Origin: JAWXTS01 sp044433305
GTDB taxonomy: Bacteria; Bacteroidota; Bacteroidia; Bacteroidales; Rikenellaceae
Assembly (NCBI GenBank): GCA_044433305.1
Contig: JAWXTS010000002.1
Location: forward strand, 1 to 64,000
Length of the DNA: 64,000 bases
Direction of reading: 5' to 3'
The position numbers were made by a program, and so were the translations under genes. Of the stretch, positions 36,501 through 44,473 are shown in pieces. Position 1 is the first letter of the stretch, and every line of letters begins with the position of its first letter. The notes below the pieces were generated by a model that saw only the letters and a program-made list of their open reading frames with translations, did no database searches and was not told where the DNA came from.

Positions 36501-37011
36501 CATACTCAGGAATCAATACAGAAGCACCAGTGATAGGCTCTTCAGTTTCTTTATCAAAAACAAGTACATTGACGCTTCTTTTGAAGTTGTCAGCATAGAC
36601 GCTAACTCCGCCCACGTCTTCTTTAAGTCTGATGGCTATTACGTCACCTACAACAACATACTCTAGTCGAGTGTTTGCAAGTACGTCTGTAAGAACCGAA
36701 CCCACACTAACATTACTTACATTAACGCTGATGTCTTTGTAAGGAGAGACATTTTCGTCCTTGTAAATAATCTGAATGTTCTTAGCCTCAATTCTATCTA
36801 GGATAGTTTTCAGGCTTGTAGGGCCAGCCTTAAGAGAGATAACGGTATTCTCAACACTGTTAGGTTGAGCTACCTCACCATGCGATACTGCTTTTGCTGC
36901 TAATGCTTCTGTTGTTGTTGCCAACAAAACCATTGCAACGAGCATCGCAACCACAAAAATAGGCTTCCAACCTATTCCGTGCTTACTGTTTTTTGTGTAC
37001 AAATGCTTCAT
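33559..37011 (-). CDS. SusC/RagA TonB-dependent transporter with STN signalling domain, locus 1
   Basis: This 1150-residue outer-membrane receptor has a signal peptide (about 1-39), a secretin/TonB N-terminal STN domain (about 57-130; LKTILDRIEAKNIQIIYKDE), a carboxypeptidase-regulatory-like domain (about 146-222; ITGASVLIP), a TonB-box-like DDIVVTGY, a plug (about 235-345; IKDAASTAIYGSRAANGVIVIET-type region) and a 22-strand barrel ending in NLSVNLSF. The STN domain is the part that talks to FecR-type anti-sigma factors, and a FecR gene lies 30 bp upstream. Import uses TonB energy, and occupancy should signal for its own expression. Confidence 0.94.
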   Translation of the reverse strand: MKHLYTKNSKHGIGWKPIFVVAMLVAMVLLATTTEALAAKAVSHGEVAQPNSVENTVISLKAGPTSLKTILDRIEAKNIQIIYKDENVSPYKDISVNVSNVSVGSVLTDVLANTRLEYVVVGDVIAIRLKEDVGGVSVYADNFKRSVNVLVFDKETEEPITGASVLIPEYGVGNYAVRGRAEVSFSASEIKDLIIRVSMIGMQTQEVNWGVGEDRVVVYLEQDVEAIDDIVVTGYANIDKSSFTGSTTKITNEQMMKVSTTNPIAALQIFDPSIRMMDNTTTGSNPNVMPEFYIRGQSGISGTSELDQLTSDDISEFSLTSNPNAPIFMLDGYEVSMEYVYDMDPSRIQSMTILKDAASTAIYGSRAANGVIVIETFAPEPGKLRVSYGFTGSVTAPDLSSYNLMNAQEKLDLDLAAGILDPYFMYPYYMEFYRNSLNNVQQGVDTYWLSQPLQTQFNQAHSIYIDGGEESLRFGLGLRYENQNGVMKESYRDNFSADLKVDYRMNDKLQFTNVVTYSNTDSQDSPYGDFSDYTSMLPYWSPYDLETGELVPSYSNITSTMTVANPLYAATLGSFSNSGYSSLNNNLGINYFFLEGFQLKFQFSAGLTQSTSNAFTSPDDPEFDAEANSTSVTPSTSGRLSTYSSESVSWSSNLYVMYNKSIGEHSMNFTTGVNASSSSSSSESATYLGFANSTLWQPKYASSISSKPSFSDNVTRLMGAFLMGNYTYKDTYLFDVSLRLDGSSEFGTDSRVAPFWSFGAGINLHKYEIFQNIKDVVSMARVTANYGQTGKLNFSPYMAKSTYETETDRWYSTGIGASLVAMGNSDLGWEKTNTLNIATDWAFFNNRIILGLAYYNKITDNLLTDMSLPASSGFTSYKDNLGKVSNRGYEINLNVTPYTSRDLDVNLMVTAAHNKNEILEISDAMKAYNDRVNSYYDDYYYESNSPMLQYVEGASLSSIFGVQSLGISPATGQELYLTKDGEVTDEWSSADQVVIGSTEPDLQGSLGLNVRYKKFTLYASFIYAIGGDAYNTTLINNIDNADILTSNVDVRVMDRWFNQGDLSAYKELNFISPGNTQPTSRFVQENNYLTFNSISLGYTVDSNWLKAAGVSMCRIQASMNDIFTYSSITQERGLSYPYARTFNLSVNLSF

Positions 37012-37041
37012 GCATAATTTGGGTTAAGTAAAACAATATTG

Positions 37042-38190
37042 TTAATTAAGGTAAATCACATTTTTCTTTGATATCTTAAAGTCTATATCTCGCGTTGCCA
37101 CTAGCATATTAAGTATCTCTGCAAAATCCGTCTGTCTTAACATCCTTAGTGAGTAGCGTTTGGCTGCCAACTCCTCAGAGCCAATTCTTATATCTATATT
37201 ATACCATCGGCAAAATTCATCACATATATTGTCGAGTCTTTCGTTGTCAAACAAGAAGTAGCCTTCTTTCCATGCCAGCATAGGTTCAGTATTTACCGAG
37301 TTGGCCTCTAGTCCTTGACTCTCGCGCGAGATAATAGCTTGCATGCCAGGTGTTAGCTCTACTGGTTCTCCTATGTTACCTCTCATCCAAACCTTACCTT
37401 CGATAAGAGTTGTTTCTATGGTAGAGCCGTCGCTATATGCTTTGACATTAAAGCTTGTGCCTAGCACTCTGATTTGACCTTGGCTAATGACATCTATAAT
37501 GAAAGGCTTACTAGCGTCTTTTGCTACATCAAAAAATACTTCGCCTTCCATCTGAACTCGTCTCTCCTTGCCCGTAAACTCTCTAGGAAAAGTTATCGAA
37601 GACATGGCGTTCAACCAAACAATAGTGCCTTCGGGTAGCTCATATTGATATTCGCAGCCCTCAGCGGTTCTTAGTGTAATCAGCTCAGGCTCTTGGGTTG
37701 CTGTCGCTGGTTTGCTGGTTTGTTCTGCTGCTACAACAGCCCCTGCATTTTCTTTATGTTCAAAAGCCAGTGCTGCTTGCTGCTTGCTTAGTATCTGTGT
37801 GCTGCCATCAGACAGTATCAGTTCGGCTTTGCTCTTGCCTGGTTCTATTGCAGATAGTACTTGTTCTACTCTTTTCTCATTACGTCTGATGGTAACAAAA
37901 CCGAGCGTAGATATAATTAGTATGGCTGCAACCATAGAGAATACGCCTCTACGGCTTAGGGTATGATTGAGGGTGCGGCGTTTAACACTCTTCCAAGCAG
38001 CGTTTTGATCATAGTTCAACATAGCTTGTATGTCTTCACCGTAAACCGATTCGCCAGATATAAGTTTAAGTATTTCCTCATTAAGAGGGGACTCTGCCGC
38101 CCATTCTCTTAATGATTCACTTTCTTGGTTATTTAGACTGCCACTAGCTAGTTTTTCAAATAAATCTGCTAGTTGATTATCGTTTAGCAT
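37042..38190 (-). CDS. FecR-family anti-sigma factor
   Basis: This 382-residue protein has an N-terminal cytoplasmic sigma-binding region (1-80; LFEKLASGSLNNQESESLREW), one membrane helix (about 84-102, GVFSMVAAILIISTLGFVTI), the FecR periplasmic domain (about 180-290; GTIVWLNAMSSITFPREFTGKERRVQMEGEVFFDVAKD, then VLGTSFNVKAY) and a C-terminal STN-like DUF4974 region (about 315-382). It transmits receptor occupancy to the ECF sigma factor. It sits directly ahead of the STN receptor gene but is separated from the sigma gene by a terminator, so it must have another promoter or depend on readthrough. Confidence 0.93.
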   Translation of the reverse strand: MLNDNQLADLFEKLASGSLNNQESESLREWAAESPLNEEILKLISGESVYGEDIQAMLNYDQNAAWKSVKRRTLNHTLSRRGVFSMVAAILIISTLGFVTIRRNEKRVEQVLSAIEPGKSKAELILSDGSTQILSKQQAALAFEHKENAGAVVAAEQTSKPATATQEPELITLRTAEGCEYQYELPEGTIVWLNAMSSITFPREFTGKERRVQMEGEVFFDVAKDASKPFIIDVISQGQIRVLGTSFNVKAYSDGSTIETTLIEGKVWMRGNIGEPVELTPGMQAIISRESQGLEANSVNTEPMLAWKEGYFLFDNERLDNICDEFCRWYNIDIRIGSEELAAKRYSLRMLRQTDFAEILNMLVATRDIDFKISKKNVIYLN

Positions 38191-38246
38191 ATAGTATATT
38201 AGGTAGTTTATATTATTAATACGTGTGGTTCGTAGTTTTTCATTAC

Positions 38247-38272
38247 AAAAAAAGCCGCAAAAAGTGCGGCTT
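38247..38272 (-). terminator. Rho-independent terminator of the ECF sigma gene
   Basis: Arms 38252-38259 and 38265-38272 (AAGCCGCA / TGCGGCTT) pair around AAAAG. On the minus strand the stem is followed by a run of seven T. It lies between the sigma gene and fecR. Confidence 0.85.
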
Positions 38273-38302
38273 CTGTAATTTTATATCTAAAGTTGGTTGT
38301 TT

Positions 38303-38821
38303 CTATGCGTATTCTATGTGTCGTTCGGCAAAATATTTCCTCAAGAAAAGCATTGCCCTATACATGTGAGTTTTGACTGTGCCCTCAGACATGCCAAGAA
38401 CCATTGCCGTGTGAGCATAAGAATGTCTTTCTATGCTTATCATCTTGAATACCTGTTTAGATTTTGGAGGTAGACTCTCGATGGCTTGGTATAGTTGGCT
38501 TACATTTTTTACATATTCTAGCTCTTTGACATGAGCACTGTCGTAGGCTTCTTCTGTCACGCTAGCGTCTAGAGTAGCTCCGTTAACCTCGACTATATTT
38601 GAGTTTTGGCTACGAAGGTAGTCCACAGCAGCGTTACGAACCATGGCAACGAGGTAGGCTTTTGACACCCTTGGTAGACTGTCTTTTTTGTTGATAAGCT
38701 TCACAAAAGTCTCCTGCACAATATCCTCGGCAATGTCTACACAGCCGACCATACGGTGCACCAAGAGCGTCAAACTTTTGTAGTTGCTCTTGAAGATTTC
38801 TTCTATTTCGCTTACTTTCAT
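38303..38821 (-). CDS. ECF-type RNA polymerase sigma factor, locus 1
   Basis: This 172-residue sigma-70-family protein has region 2 (about 5-75; LLVHRMVGCVDIAEDIVQETFVKLI, then AYLVAMVRNAAVDYLR) and region 4 (about 110-165; ESLPPKSKQVFKMISIERHSYAHTAMVLGMSEGTVKTHMYRAM). Length and spacing fit the Bacteroidota FecI-like group that works with FecR and STN receptors. It should bring RNA polymerase to the fecR-susC promoter when the receptor is occupied. It is the first gene of uptake locus 1 and has a housekeeping-type promoter of its own. Confidence 0.94.
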   Translation of the reverse strand: MKVSEIEEIFKSNYKSLTLLVHRMVGCVDIAEDIVQETFVKLINKKDSLPRVSKAYLVAMVRNAAVDYLRSQNSNIVEVNGATLDASVTEEAYDSAHVKELEYVKNVSQLYQAIESLPPKSKQVFKMISIERHSYAHTAMVLGMSEGTVKTHMYRAMLFLRKYFAERHIEYA

Positions 38822-38848
38822 TGATAAAAAGACTATTATTTCTTACTG

Positions 38849-38880
38849 CAATGTTACGAAAAAACTACAAACTATTCAAA
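38849..38880 (-). promoter_or_regulatory. Promoter of the ECF sigma gene
   Basis: On the minus strand, TTTG (38880-38877) and TAACATTG (38856-38849) are separated by 20 bp; the -7 box has one mismatch to TAnnTTTG. The predicted leader is about 20 nt. Confidence 0.55.
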
Positions 38881-39070
38881 CCATTCATGTATTTATTTTT
38901 TACCTACATGTATATTTACTTGCATAATGCATGTTTTTTATTCGTTAAAGTTAAATATTTTATCTAAAATAGGGATTATGACTATGATATAGAAGTTTGC
39001 TTTTTGCCATTTTTTTAGTGTTATTGTATGTTTTTGCCATAAATCAGATGCTAGAGTGCTAAAAAAGCAT

Positions 39071-39116
39071 AAAGGTAGTCCCAGAAATCAATTTCTTGAA
39101 GTCTAGAACTACCTTT
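39071..39116 (-). terminator. Rho-independent terminator of asd
   Basis: Outer arms 39071-39079 (AAAGGTAGT) and 39108-39116 (ACTACCTTT) pair perfectly, and inner bases (TCAA/TTGA, AGA/TCT) extend the stem with bulges. It lies 26 nt beyond the asd stop on the minus strand. Confidence 0.75.
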
Positions 39117-39141
39117 ATTTATTACAGATATTGTCGCTATC

Positions 39142-40149
39142 TTAGATATGCTTGTTTGCGATTAGCCACTCGGCAATCTGCACTGCGTTTAGTGCCGCGC
39201 CTTTCTTGATTTGGTCGCTCACGGTCCAGAATGTAAGTCCGCATTCGTCGCAAAGGTCCTTGCGTAGACGGCCAACATGAACTGGGTCTTTGCCTGCCAA
39301 GAATAGAGGCATAGGGTATTTCTTATCTTGAGGCTCGTCGATAACAACGATGCCCTCGCTATCAAGGAAAGACTGGCGTACTTGCTCGATTGTTAGAGGC
39401 TCCTGAGTCGAAACCCAGATGGCCTCAGAGTGTGAGCGCATAACTGGTACGCGCACGCATGTCGCGCTGACCTTGATGTCTGAGTGCATGATTTTGCGAG
39501 TCTCGTTAAACATCTTCATCTCCTCTTTGGTGTAGCCATTGTCCATAAACATGTCTACCTGAGGAATAAGGTTGTATGCCAACTGGTATGCAAATTTATC
39601 CACAGTAGGCTCTTTGCCCTCAACAAGCTCGCGGTATTGGTTTTCTAGCTCGTCCATGGCAGATGCTCCCGCGCCACTTGCTGCCTGATATGTTGATACG
39701 TGAACACGTGTTATGTGTGATAGTTTCTCTATTGCTTGTAGTGCCACGACCATCTGTATTGTTGTACAGTTTGGGTTAGCGATAACCTTGCGAGGTGGGT
39801 TGATTGCGTCGGTAGGGTTTACCTCTGGAACAACCAAAGGCACATCGTCGTCCATACGGAATGCACTAGAGTTGTCTATCATAAGCGCGCCAAATTTGGT
39901 TATGGTTTGCTCAAAGTCACGAGATATAGATGCTCCCGCTGATACAAATGCTATGTCTACATCCTTAAAGTCGTCGTTTTGTTGAAGCAGCTTTACAGTG
40001 TGCTCTTTGCCTTTAAAGCTATATACGTTACCCGCGCTGCGTGATGAACCGAACAACAACAGCTTGCTACATGGGAAGTTGCGTTCTTCTAGTACTCTTA
40101 AAAATTCTTGTCCTACGGCACCGCTGGCACCTACAATGGCTATGTTCAT
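39142..40149 (-). CDS. asd: Aspartate-semialdehyde dehydrogenase
   Basis: This 335-residue enzyme reduces aspartyl phosphate to aspartate semialdehyde with NADPH, feeding lysine/diaminopimelate, threonine and methionine synthesis. The N-terminal NADP loop is [15 protein letters not shown] (6-20). The catalytic Cys lies in [10 protein letters not shown]. The dimer/active-site region is [18 protein letters not shown], and the C-terminal catalytic His is in [11 protein letters not shown]. It is transcribed alone, with its own promoter and terminator. Confidence 0.96.
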   Translation of the reverse strand: MNIAIVGASGAVGQEFLRVLEERNFPCSKLLLFGSSRSAGNVYSFKGKEHTVKLLQQNDDFKDVDIAFVSAGASISRDFEQTITKFGALMIDNSSAFRMDDDVPLVVPEVNPTDAINPPRKVIANPNCTTIQMVVALQAIEKLSHITRVHVSTYQAASGAGASAMDELENQYRELVEGKEPTVDKFAYQLAYNLIPQVDMFMDNGYTKEEMKMFNETRKIMHSDIKVSATCVRVPVMRSHSEAIWVSTQEPLTIEQVRQSFLDSEGIVVIDEPQDKKYPMPLFLAGKDPVHVGRLRKDLCDECGLTFWTVSDQIKKGAALNAVQIAEWLIANKHI

Positions 40150-40229
40150 AAGTCTATGTTTTTTTATTTCTAACTATCTTGTCTAGTAGTCTGCCACAGT
40201 TATTCTATGGCCTATCTTTTAATTTGTTG

Positions 40230-40258
40230 CAAAAATAAGTCTTTTGTTTGAAAAACAA
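40230..40258 (-). promoter_or_regulatory. Promoter of asd
   Basis: On the minus strand, TTG (40258-40256) and TATTTTTG (40237-40230) are 18 bp apart, close to the consensus. The leader to the ATG at 40149 is about 74 nt. Confidence 0.6.
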
Positions 40259-40303
40259 CCTGTTTGTGCGATTTTTGACAATAAACTATTCGGGCCTTAA
40301 AAT

Positions 40304-42706
40304 TTATTCAAAGAAAGGATCGTTGCTATCGTCGTTGGCTGTTTCATTGATTTTTTCCAACTCTTTGTTGCAATCGAAGATTACTCCACCCACAGGCACA
40401 GGGAACTTGTCATCTTGCGATATTCCTAGCGACTTGTTGGCATAGACATTCTTCATAAACTCGGCATAGATAGGCAGAGCTAGCGACGCGCCCTCACCTC
40501 CGCTCAGAAGGTGGACACTTCTATCCTCGCCACCGACCCACGCGCCAGCAACAAGCTTTGGTGTTACTCCCATGAACCATGCGTCAGAGCTATTTTGTGA
40601 TGTGCCGGTCTTGCCGCCCATCTCGCCCGTAAACTGGTACATCCAGCGTAGGCGTCCTGCGGTTCCTGCGTTGACAACATTTTGTAGCATCTGGGTCATG
40701 GTATATGCTGTTTGCTCGCTAATGGCATCTGTGGTTGTCGAAGTGAAAGTGGCAAGCACATTGCCCTGACGGTCCTCTATACGGTTTACGAATATAGGTT
40801 CTATAAAGACTCCTCGATTAGAGAATGTTCCATAGGCTCCCACCATCTCAAATAGCGAGAAGTCTGGCGTGCCAAGGCACAGTGCGTACACAGGGTCTAT
40901 GTAGCTCTTGATACCCATCTTGTGTATCATGTCGGCTACGGCCTTAGGCTGCTTGGCTTGTTTCATAATCCATGCAGAGTAGTTGTTGCGAGAGTTGGCA
41001 AGTCCCCAGCTCAAAGGTTTCATCTCTCCGTCATATACAACCGTGCCCGATTCCTTAGGCTGCCAAGCATCACCAGCGTAGGTTTCTATGGTTACAGGCA
41101 AGTTTGGCACAGGGCTGCATGGGTTGTATCCCAGTTGGTCCATGGCAAAGGTATAGATAAATGGTTTTATCGTTGAGCCAACTTGACGTCGACCTTGTTT
41201 GACCATATCGTACTTAAAGTAGCGGAAGTTTGGACCTCCAACATAGGCTCTCACATTACCGTTTGATGGATCCATGGCCATAAACGATGCACGCATATAC
41301 CTCTTATAATATAGAATTGAGTCGCGAGGAGATAGAACAGTGTCTATTTCGCCACCATAAGAAAAGACTCTCATCTTGGTTGGTGTGGCAAACTCTTCTT
41401 TTATCTTGCTGTCGCTAGCACCACTGTTTTTAAGGTAGCGGTATCTGTCCGTTTGGCGGATGGCGTTATTTATAATCTGCTCCTGAACTTCTTTCTCGGT
41501 GTCTATAAATAGTACTCGTGTGTTCTTGTATTGAGTCTCCATGCGCGGCTGTACCGACTCAGACATGTTTTTCACCAGTGCATCTTCGGCATATTGCTGC
41601 ATGGTTGCATTGATGGTGGTATATATCTTTAGACCATCGCGGTAGAGGTTATACTGTGTGCCGTCGGCCTTAGTATTTTTCTGACACCAGCCATATAGAG
41701 GATTCTCGTCCCACATCTTGGCGGCCTGCTCATAGTCCCATTCTGTTAGGAACTGGTTCTTTGTTGGGCGGCTCATGGTCATAACCTGACGTAGCATCTC
41801 TCTGAAGTAGGTTCCTGTACCAGCATTGTGAGATATAGGTTGATACTCCAGCTCTATTGGCATGTTCATAAGTGAGTCGCATAAGTGCTTAGAAAGTGAG
41901 CCGTTAACGTGCATACGTGCTAGCACAGTGTTGCGGCGAGTAAGCGAACGCTCAGGGTTGATAACAGGGCTATATCGTGTTGGGGCATTCACCACACCTA
42001 CAAGTAGGGCTGCTTGCTCAACCTTCAGCTCATCGGGCTGGCAGTTGAAGAATGTGCGCGCCGCACTTTTTATACCATACGAGTTACTACCATAGCCCAC
42101 CGTATTCAGGTACATAGCTATGATTTCTTCTTTGGTGTAGTTGTGTTCAAGCATGACAGCCGTTATCCACTCCTTGAATTTAGAGACAACGAGTTTAAAT
42201 GCACGCGAGAAAGGGTTTGTGTATGTTGTTGTGTCGCGTGGATATAGGTTTTTGGCTAGCTGCTGAGTTATGGTACTACCACCTCCCTGATCGCTATTAC
42301 CCATGGCTAGGGTTTTGACCATCACGCGGGCGATAGAAACAAAGTCTATACCTGAGTGGCCATAGAAGCGAGCATCCTCGGTGGCTATAAGTGCTGCCAC
42401 AACGCTTGGGGCTAGCTCCTCATAGCTAACATAAGAGCGGTTTTGGATAAAGAAGCTACCCAGAACCTGACCTTCTTGAGAGTATATTTCTGTGGCAAGG
42501 TTGTTCTTTGGGTTCTCTAGCTCTTCAAAGGTTGGCAGCTTTCCGAATCCGCCAAGAGCAATCGTAATAATAAGTAGTATAACCGCTGTTGTAGGCACTA
42601 GAATGATGCCCCAAAACCATTTTATGGCCTTTGGTGTTGATAATCGTGCTAGAAGCGGGGTGGTATTTTTCTTTTTTCTGCTCATATTTGTATTTGTTGA
42701 GTACAT
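40304..42706 (-). CDS. Class A penicillin-binding protein (PBP1A-type)
   Basis: This 800-residue bifunctional cell-wall synthase has a short basic cytoplasmic tail, one membrane helix (about 28-50, WFWGIILVPTTAVILLIITIAL), a GT51 glycosyltransferase domain (about 75-260) and a transpeptidase domain (about 430-770). GT51 motifs are ATEDARFYGHSGID, GGSTITQQLAKNL and IIAMYLNTVGYG. Penicillin-binding motifs are S-T-I-K in VGSTIKPFIY, SRN in LANSRNNYS, and KTGT in MGGKTGTSQNSSD. Two starts are possible: the Met at 42706 or MSRKKKN at 42685. The promoter at 42741-42771 allows either, and the second gives a more typical N-terminus. Confidence 0.94.
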   Translation of the reverse strand: MYSTNTNMSRKKKNTTPLLARLSTPKAIKWFWGIILVPTTAVILLIITIALGGFGKLPTFEELENPKNNLATEIYSQEGQVLGSFFIQNRSYVSYEELAPSVVAALIATEDARFYGHSGIDFVSIARVMVKTLAMGNSDQGGGSTITQQLAKNLYPRDTTTYTNPFSRAFKLVVSKFKEWITAVMLEHNYTKEEIIAMYLNTVGYGSNSYGIKSAARTFFNCQPDELKVEQAALLVGVVNAPTRYSPVINPERSLTRRNTVLARMHVNGSLSKHLCDSLMNMPIELEYQPISHNAGTGTYFREMLRQVMTMSRPTKNQFLTEWDYEQAAKMWDENPLYGWCQKNTKADGTQYNLYRDGLKIYTTINATMQQYAEDALVKNMSESVQPRMETQYKNTRVLFIDTEKEVQEQIINNAIRQTDRYRYLKNSGASDSKIKEEFATPTKMRVFSYGGEIDTVLSPRDSILYYKRYMRASFMAMDPSNGNVRAYVGGPNFRYFKYDMVKQGRRQVGSTIKPFIYTFAMDQLGYNPCSPVPNLPVTIETYAGDAWQPKESGTVVYDGEMKPLSWGLANSRNNYSAWIMKQAKQPKAVADMIHKMGIKSYIDPVYALCLGTPDFSLFEMVGAYGTFSNRGVFIEPIFVNRIEDRQGNVLATFTSTTTDAISEQTAYTMTQMLQNVVNAGTAGRLRWMYQFTGEMGGKTGTSQNSSDAWFMGVTPKLVAGAWVGGEDRSVHLLSGGEGASLALPIYAEFMKNVYANKSLGISQDDKFPVPVGGVIFDCNKELEKINETANDDSNDPFFE

Positions 42707-42740
42707 TCTAGGTGTCTTTTAGATACCTACATTGAACCTC

Positions 42741-42771
42741 CAAAAGTACATATTTTTTTATGGCCTTCAAA
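42741..42771 (-). promoter_or_regulatory. Promoter of the class A PBP gene
   Basis: On the minus strand, TTTG (42771-42768) and TACTTTTG (42748-42741) are 19 bp apart, a full consensus match. It lies between nth and the PBP gene, so the PBP is not tied to the Bat operon upstream. Confidence 0.75.
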
Positions 42772-42813
42772 ATTAACAGCCATATAAGCACTATTATTAT
42801 GTTATTTTGTGGA

Positions 42814-43443
42814 TTAAAGCTTTTTTGCACACAGTTCATTAAGCCCACATTCATCACATTTGGGCTTGCGAGCAACACACACATAACGGCCATGGAGGAT
42901 GAGCCAATGATGGGCAATGGGCAGCAGGTGAGATGGTATAAGCTCTACGAGCTGCTGTTCGGTTTGCAGAGGGGTCTTGGCTTTGAGAGTAAGCCCCATG
43001 CGCGCAGCCACCCTAAATACGTGCGTATCTACGGGCATAACCTCGCGCCCAAAAATCACCGAACCAACAACGTTGGCTGTCTTGCGACCCACGCCAGGGA
43101 GCTTCTGCAGCTGGTCTATGTCTGAGGGCACCTGAGAACCAAACTCGTCTACAAGCTTGCGTGCCATGCCAGCAAGGTTCTTGGCCTTGTTATTGGGGTA
43201 GGATATGCTTTTGATATAAGGGAATATATCTTCGGCCGAGGCTTCGGCCATAGCTTCAGGTGTTGGAAAACGCTCGAAGAGTGCTGGGGTGGTCATATTG
43301 ACCCTCTTGTCTGTGCACTGAGCAGACAAGATTACCGCCACAACAAGCTCGTATGGGTTGCGATAATCAAGCTCACTTTCTGCCACAGGCATATTCTCGC
43401 TAAACCACTCTACGATTTTATTTGCACGTTCCTTGCGTCTCAT
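42814..43443 (-). CDS. nth: Endonuclease III (DNA glycosylase/AP lyase)
   Basis: This 209-residue base-excision enzyme removes oxidised pyrimidines and cuts the strand by beta-elimination. The helix-hairpin-helix is LPGVGRKTANVV, with the catalytic Lys in SAQCTDKRVN-context and the catalytic Asp in PVDTHVFRV. The C-terminal iron-sulfur site is complete: C-X6-C-X2-C-X5-C in CVARKPKCDECGLNELC. It starts 5 bp after the stop of the second VWA protein, so it is probably the last gene of the Bat-type operon, an unexpected place for it. Confidence 0.95.
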   Translation of the reverse strand: MRRKERANKIVEWFSENMPVAESELDYRNPYELVVAVILSAQCTDKRVNMTTPALFERFPTPEAMAEASAEDIFPYIKSISYPNNKAKNLAGMARKLVDEFGSQVPSDIDQLQKLPGVGRKTANVVGSVIFGREVMPVDTHVFRVAARMGLTLKAKTPLQTEQQLVELIPSHLLPIAHHWLILHGRYVCVARKPKCDECGLNELCAKKL

Positions 43444-43448
43444 TGTCT

Positions 43449-44462
43449 TTATTTGAAGATATTCAGAGAGCCAAATATTCTATTCTTACGATCTAGAATC
43501 AGCAGCTCAAGAACAAGCAAAACCACAGCTCCCCAAAGGAAGTATTCATACTGCTCGTCATATTCCTCGAAGCTCATCACCGACAGCTCTTTGGATTGTT
43601 GCTTCTGTATCTCAGAAACTATCTCCTCTAGTCCAAGGCTGTGGTTGGCAGCACGAATGTAAGCACCGCCTGATGTTACGGCAATCTTTTGTAGTGTCTG
43701 CTCATCGAGTTTAGAGACTACCATGTCGCCATTCTCATCCTTAATAAATTCACCATTAATATTGATTGGCGAACCCTCTGGAGTTCCTATACCTATGGTG
43801 TAGAGTGTTATTCCTTTTTCCGAAGCGGCTTTTGCAGCAGCCAGTGCGTCGCCCTCGTGGCTCTCACCGTCAGAGATAAGCACTATCACGCGACTATCTT
43901 CGCTGCCCGTAGAGAAAGAGTTTGAGGCATGGTTTATGGCGCGGGCAAGGTCTGTACCCTGCTTAGATACCATATCTGGAGATATGTCGTCTATGAAGTT
44001 GAGTGCCGCGCTGTGGTCTGCCGTTAGAGGCAGCTGAGTGTAGGCGTCGCCTGCAAATATCACCACACCAACCAAATCGTTGGGCAACTTGTCGAGTATT
44101 CTTGTTATAGAATATTTCGTGCGCTCAAGTCTGTTAGGCTTAAAGTCGTCGGCAAGCATACTGTTAGATACGTCTAGGGTAAAGACAATTTCTACGCCCT
44201 CGTGTGTGCTCTGAGATAGTTTAGAGCCTGATTGTGGGCGTGCAGCAGCCAATATAAGAAGCATGGTAGCCACCATAAATATTATGGCCTTGTTCATGGT
44301 GCGCCTTGTCGATAGCTCGGGCATCAAAGACATTATTGTGCCAAAGTTACCTGCGGCCTTGATGTTGCGTCGGGCCTTGATTCTATATAATATATATGCA
44401 CCTATGAAAATAGGTATTAGCAACAATAAATATAGATATTCTGGAGATTCAAATCTAAACAT
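43449..44462 (-). CDS. VWA-domain membrane protein, BatB-like
   Basis: This 337-residue protein has two N-terminal membrane helices (about 10-27 and 55-72), a von Willebrand factor A domain (about 88-285) and a C-terminal helix (about 308-325). The metal-ion-dependent adhesion site is D-V-S-N-S in VFTLDVSNSMLADDF, with the later Thr in SKQGTDLARAI and Asp in LISDGESHEGD. The domain would face the cytoplasm or periplasm and bind a protein partner. Bat proteins (Bacteroides aerotolerance) were linked to oxygen tolerance; the exact mechanism is unknown. It follows its paralogue by 11 bp. Confidence 0.87.
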   Translation of the reverse strand: MFRFESPEYLYLLLLIPIFIGAYILYRIKARRNIKAAGNFGTIMSLMPELSTRRTMNKAIIFMVATMLLILAAARPQSGSKLSQSTHEGVEIVFTLDVSNSMLADDFKPNRLERTKYSITRILDKLPNDLVGVVIFAGDAYTQLPLTADHSAALNFIDDISPDMVSKQGTDLARAINHASNSFSTGSEDSRVIVLISDGESHEGDALAAAKAASEKGITLYTIGIGTPEGSPININGEFIKDENGDMVVSKLDEQTLQKIAVTSGGAYIRAANHSLGLEEIVSEIQKQQSKELSVMSFEEYDEQYEYFLWGAVVLLVLELLILDRKNRIFGSLNIFK

Positions 44463-44473
44463 AGTTCTAAAAT

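Larger units (their letters stand above)
38822..39141. other. 320-bp intergenic region between sigma gene and asd
   Basis: This AT-rich stretch holds the promoter of the sigma gene (38849-38880) and the asd terminator (39071-39116). Between them, 38881-39070 shows a loose CATGTA / TACATG inverted pair near 38887-38912 and no open frame, RNA gene or other clear signal. Confidence 0.6.

Noticed and set aside
30901..37011. Possible polysaccharide utilisation locus at locus 1
   Set aside because: No carbohydrate-active enzyme, sulfatase or hybrid two-component sensor lies within or next to it, so I did not name it a glycan locus.
38881..38950. CATGTA/TACATG inverted pairs as an operator for the sigma gene
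   Set aside because: They are short, in very AT-rich DNA, and lie upstream of the predicted promoter with no known binding protein.
42814..43125. Open frames on the plus strand opposite nth
   Set aside because: They overlap a complete endonuclease III with all its motifs on the minus strand and encode no recognisable protein; they are antisense shadows.
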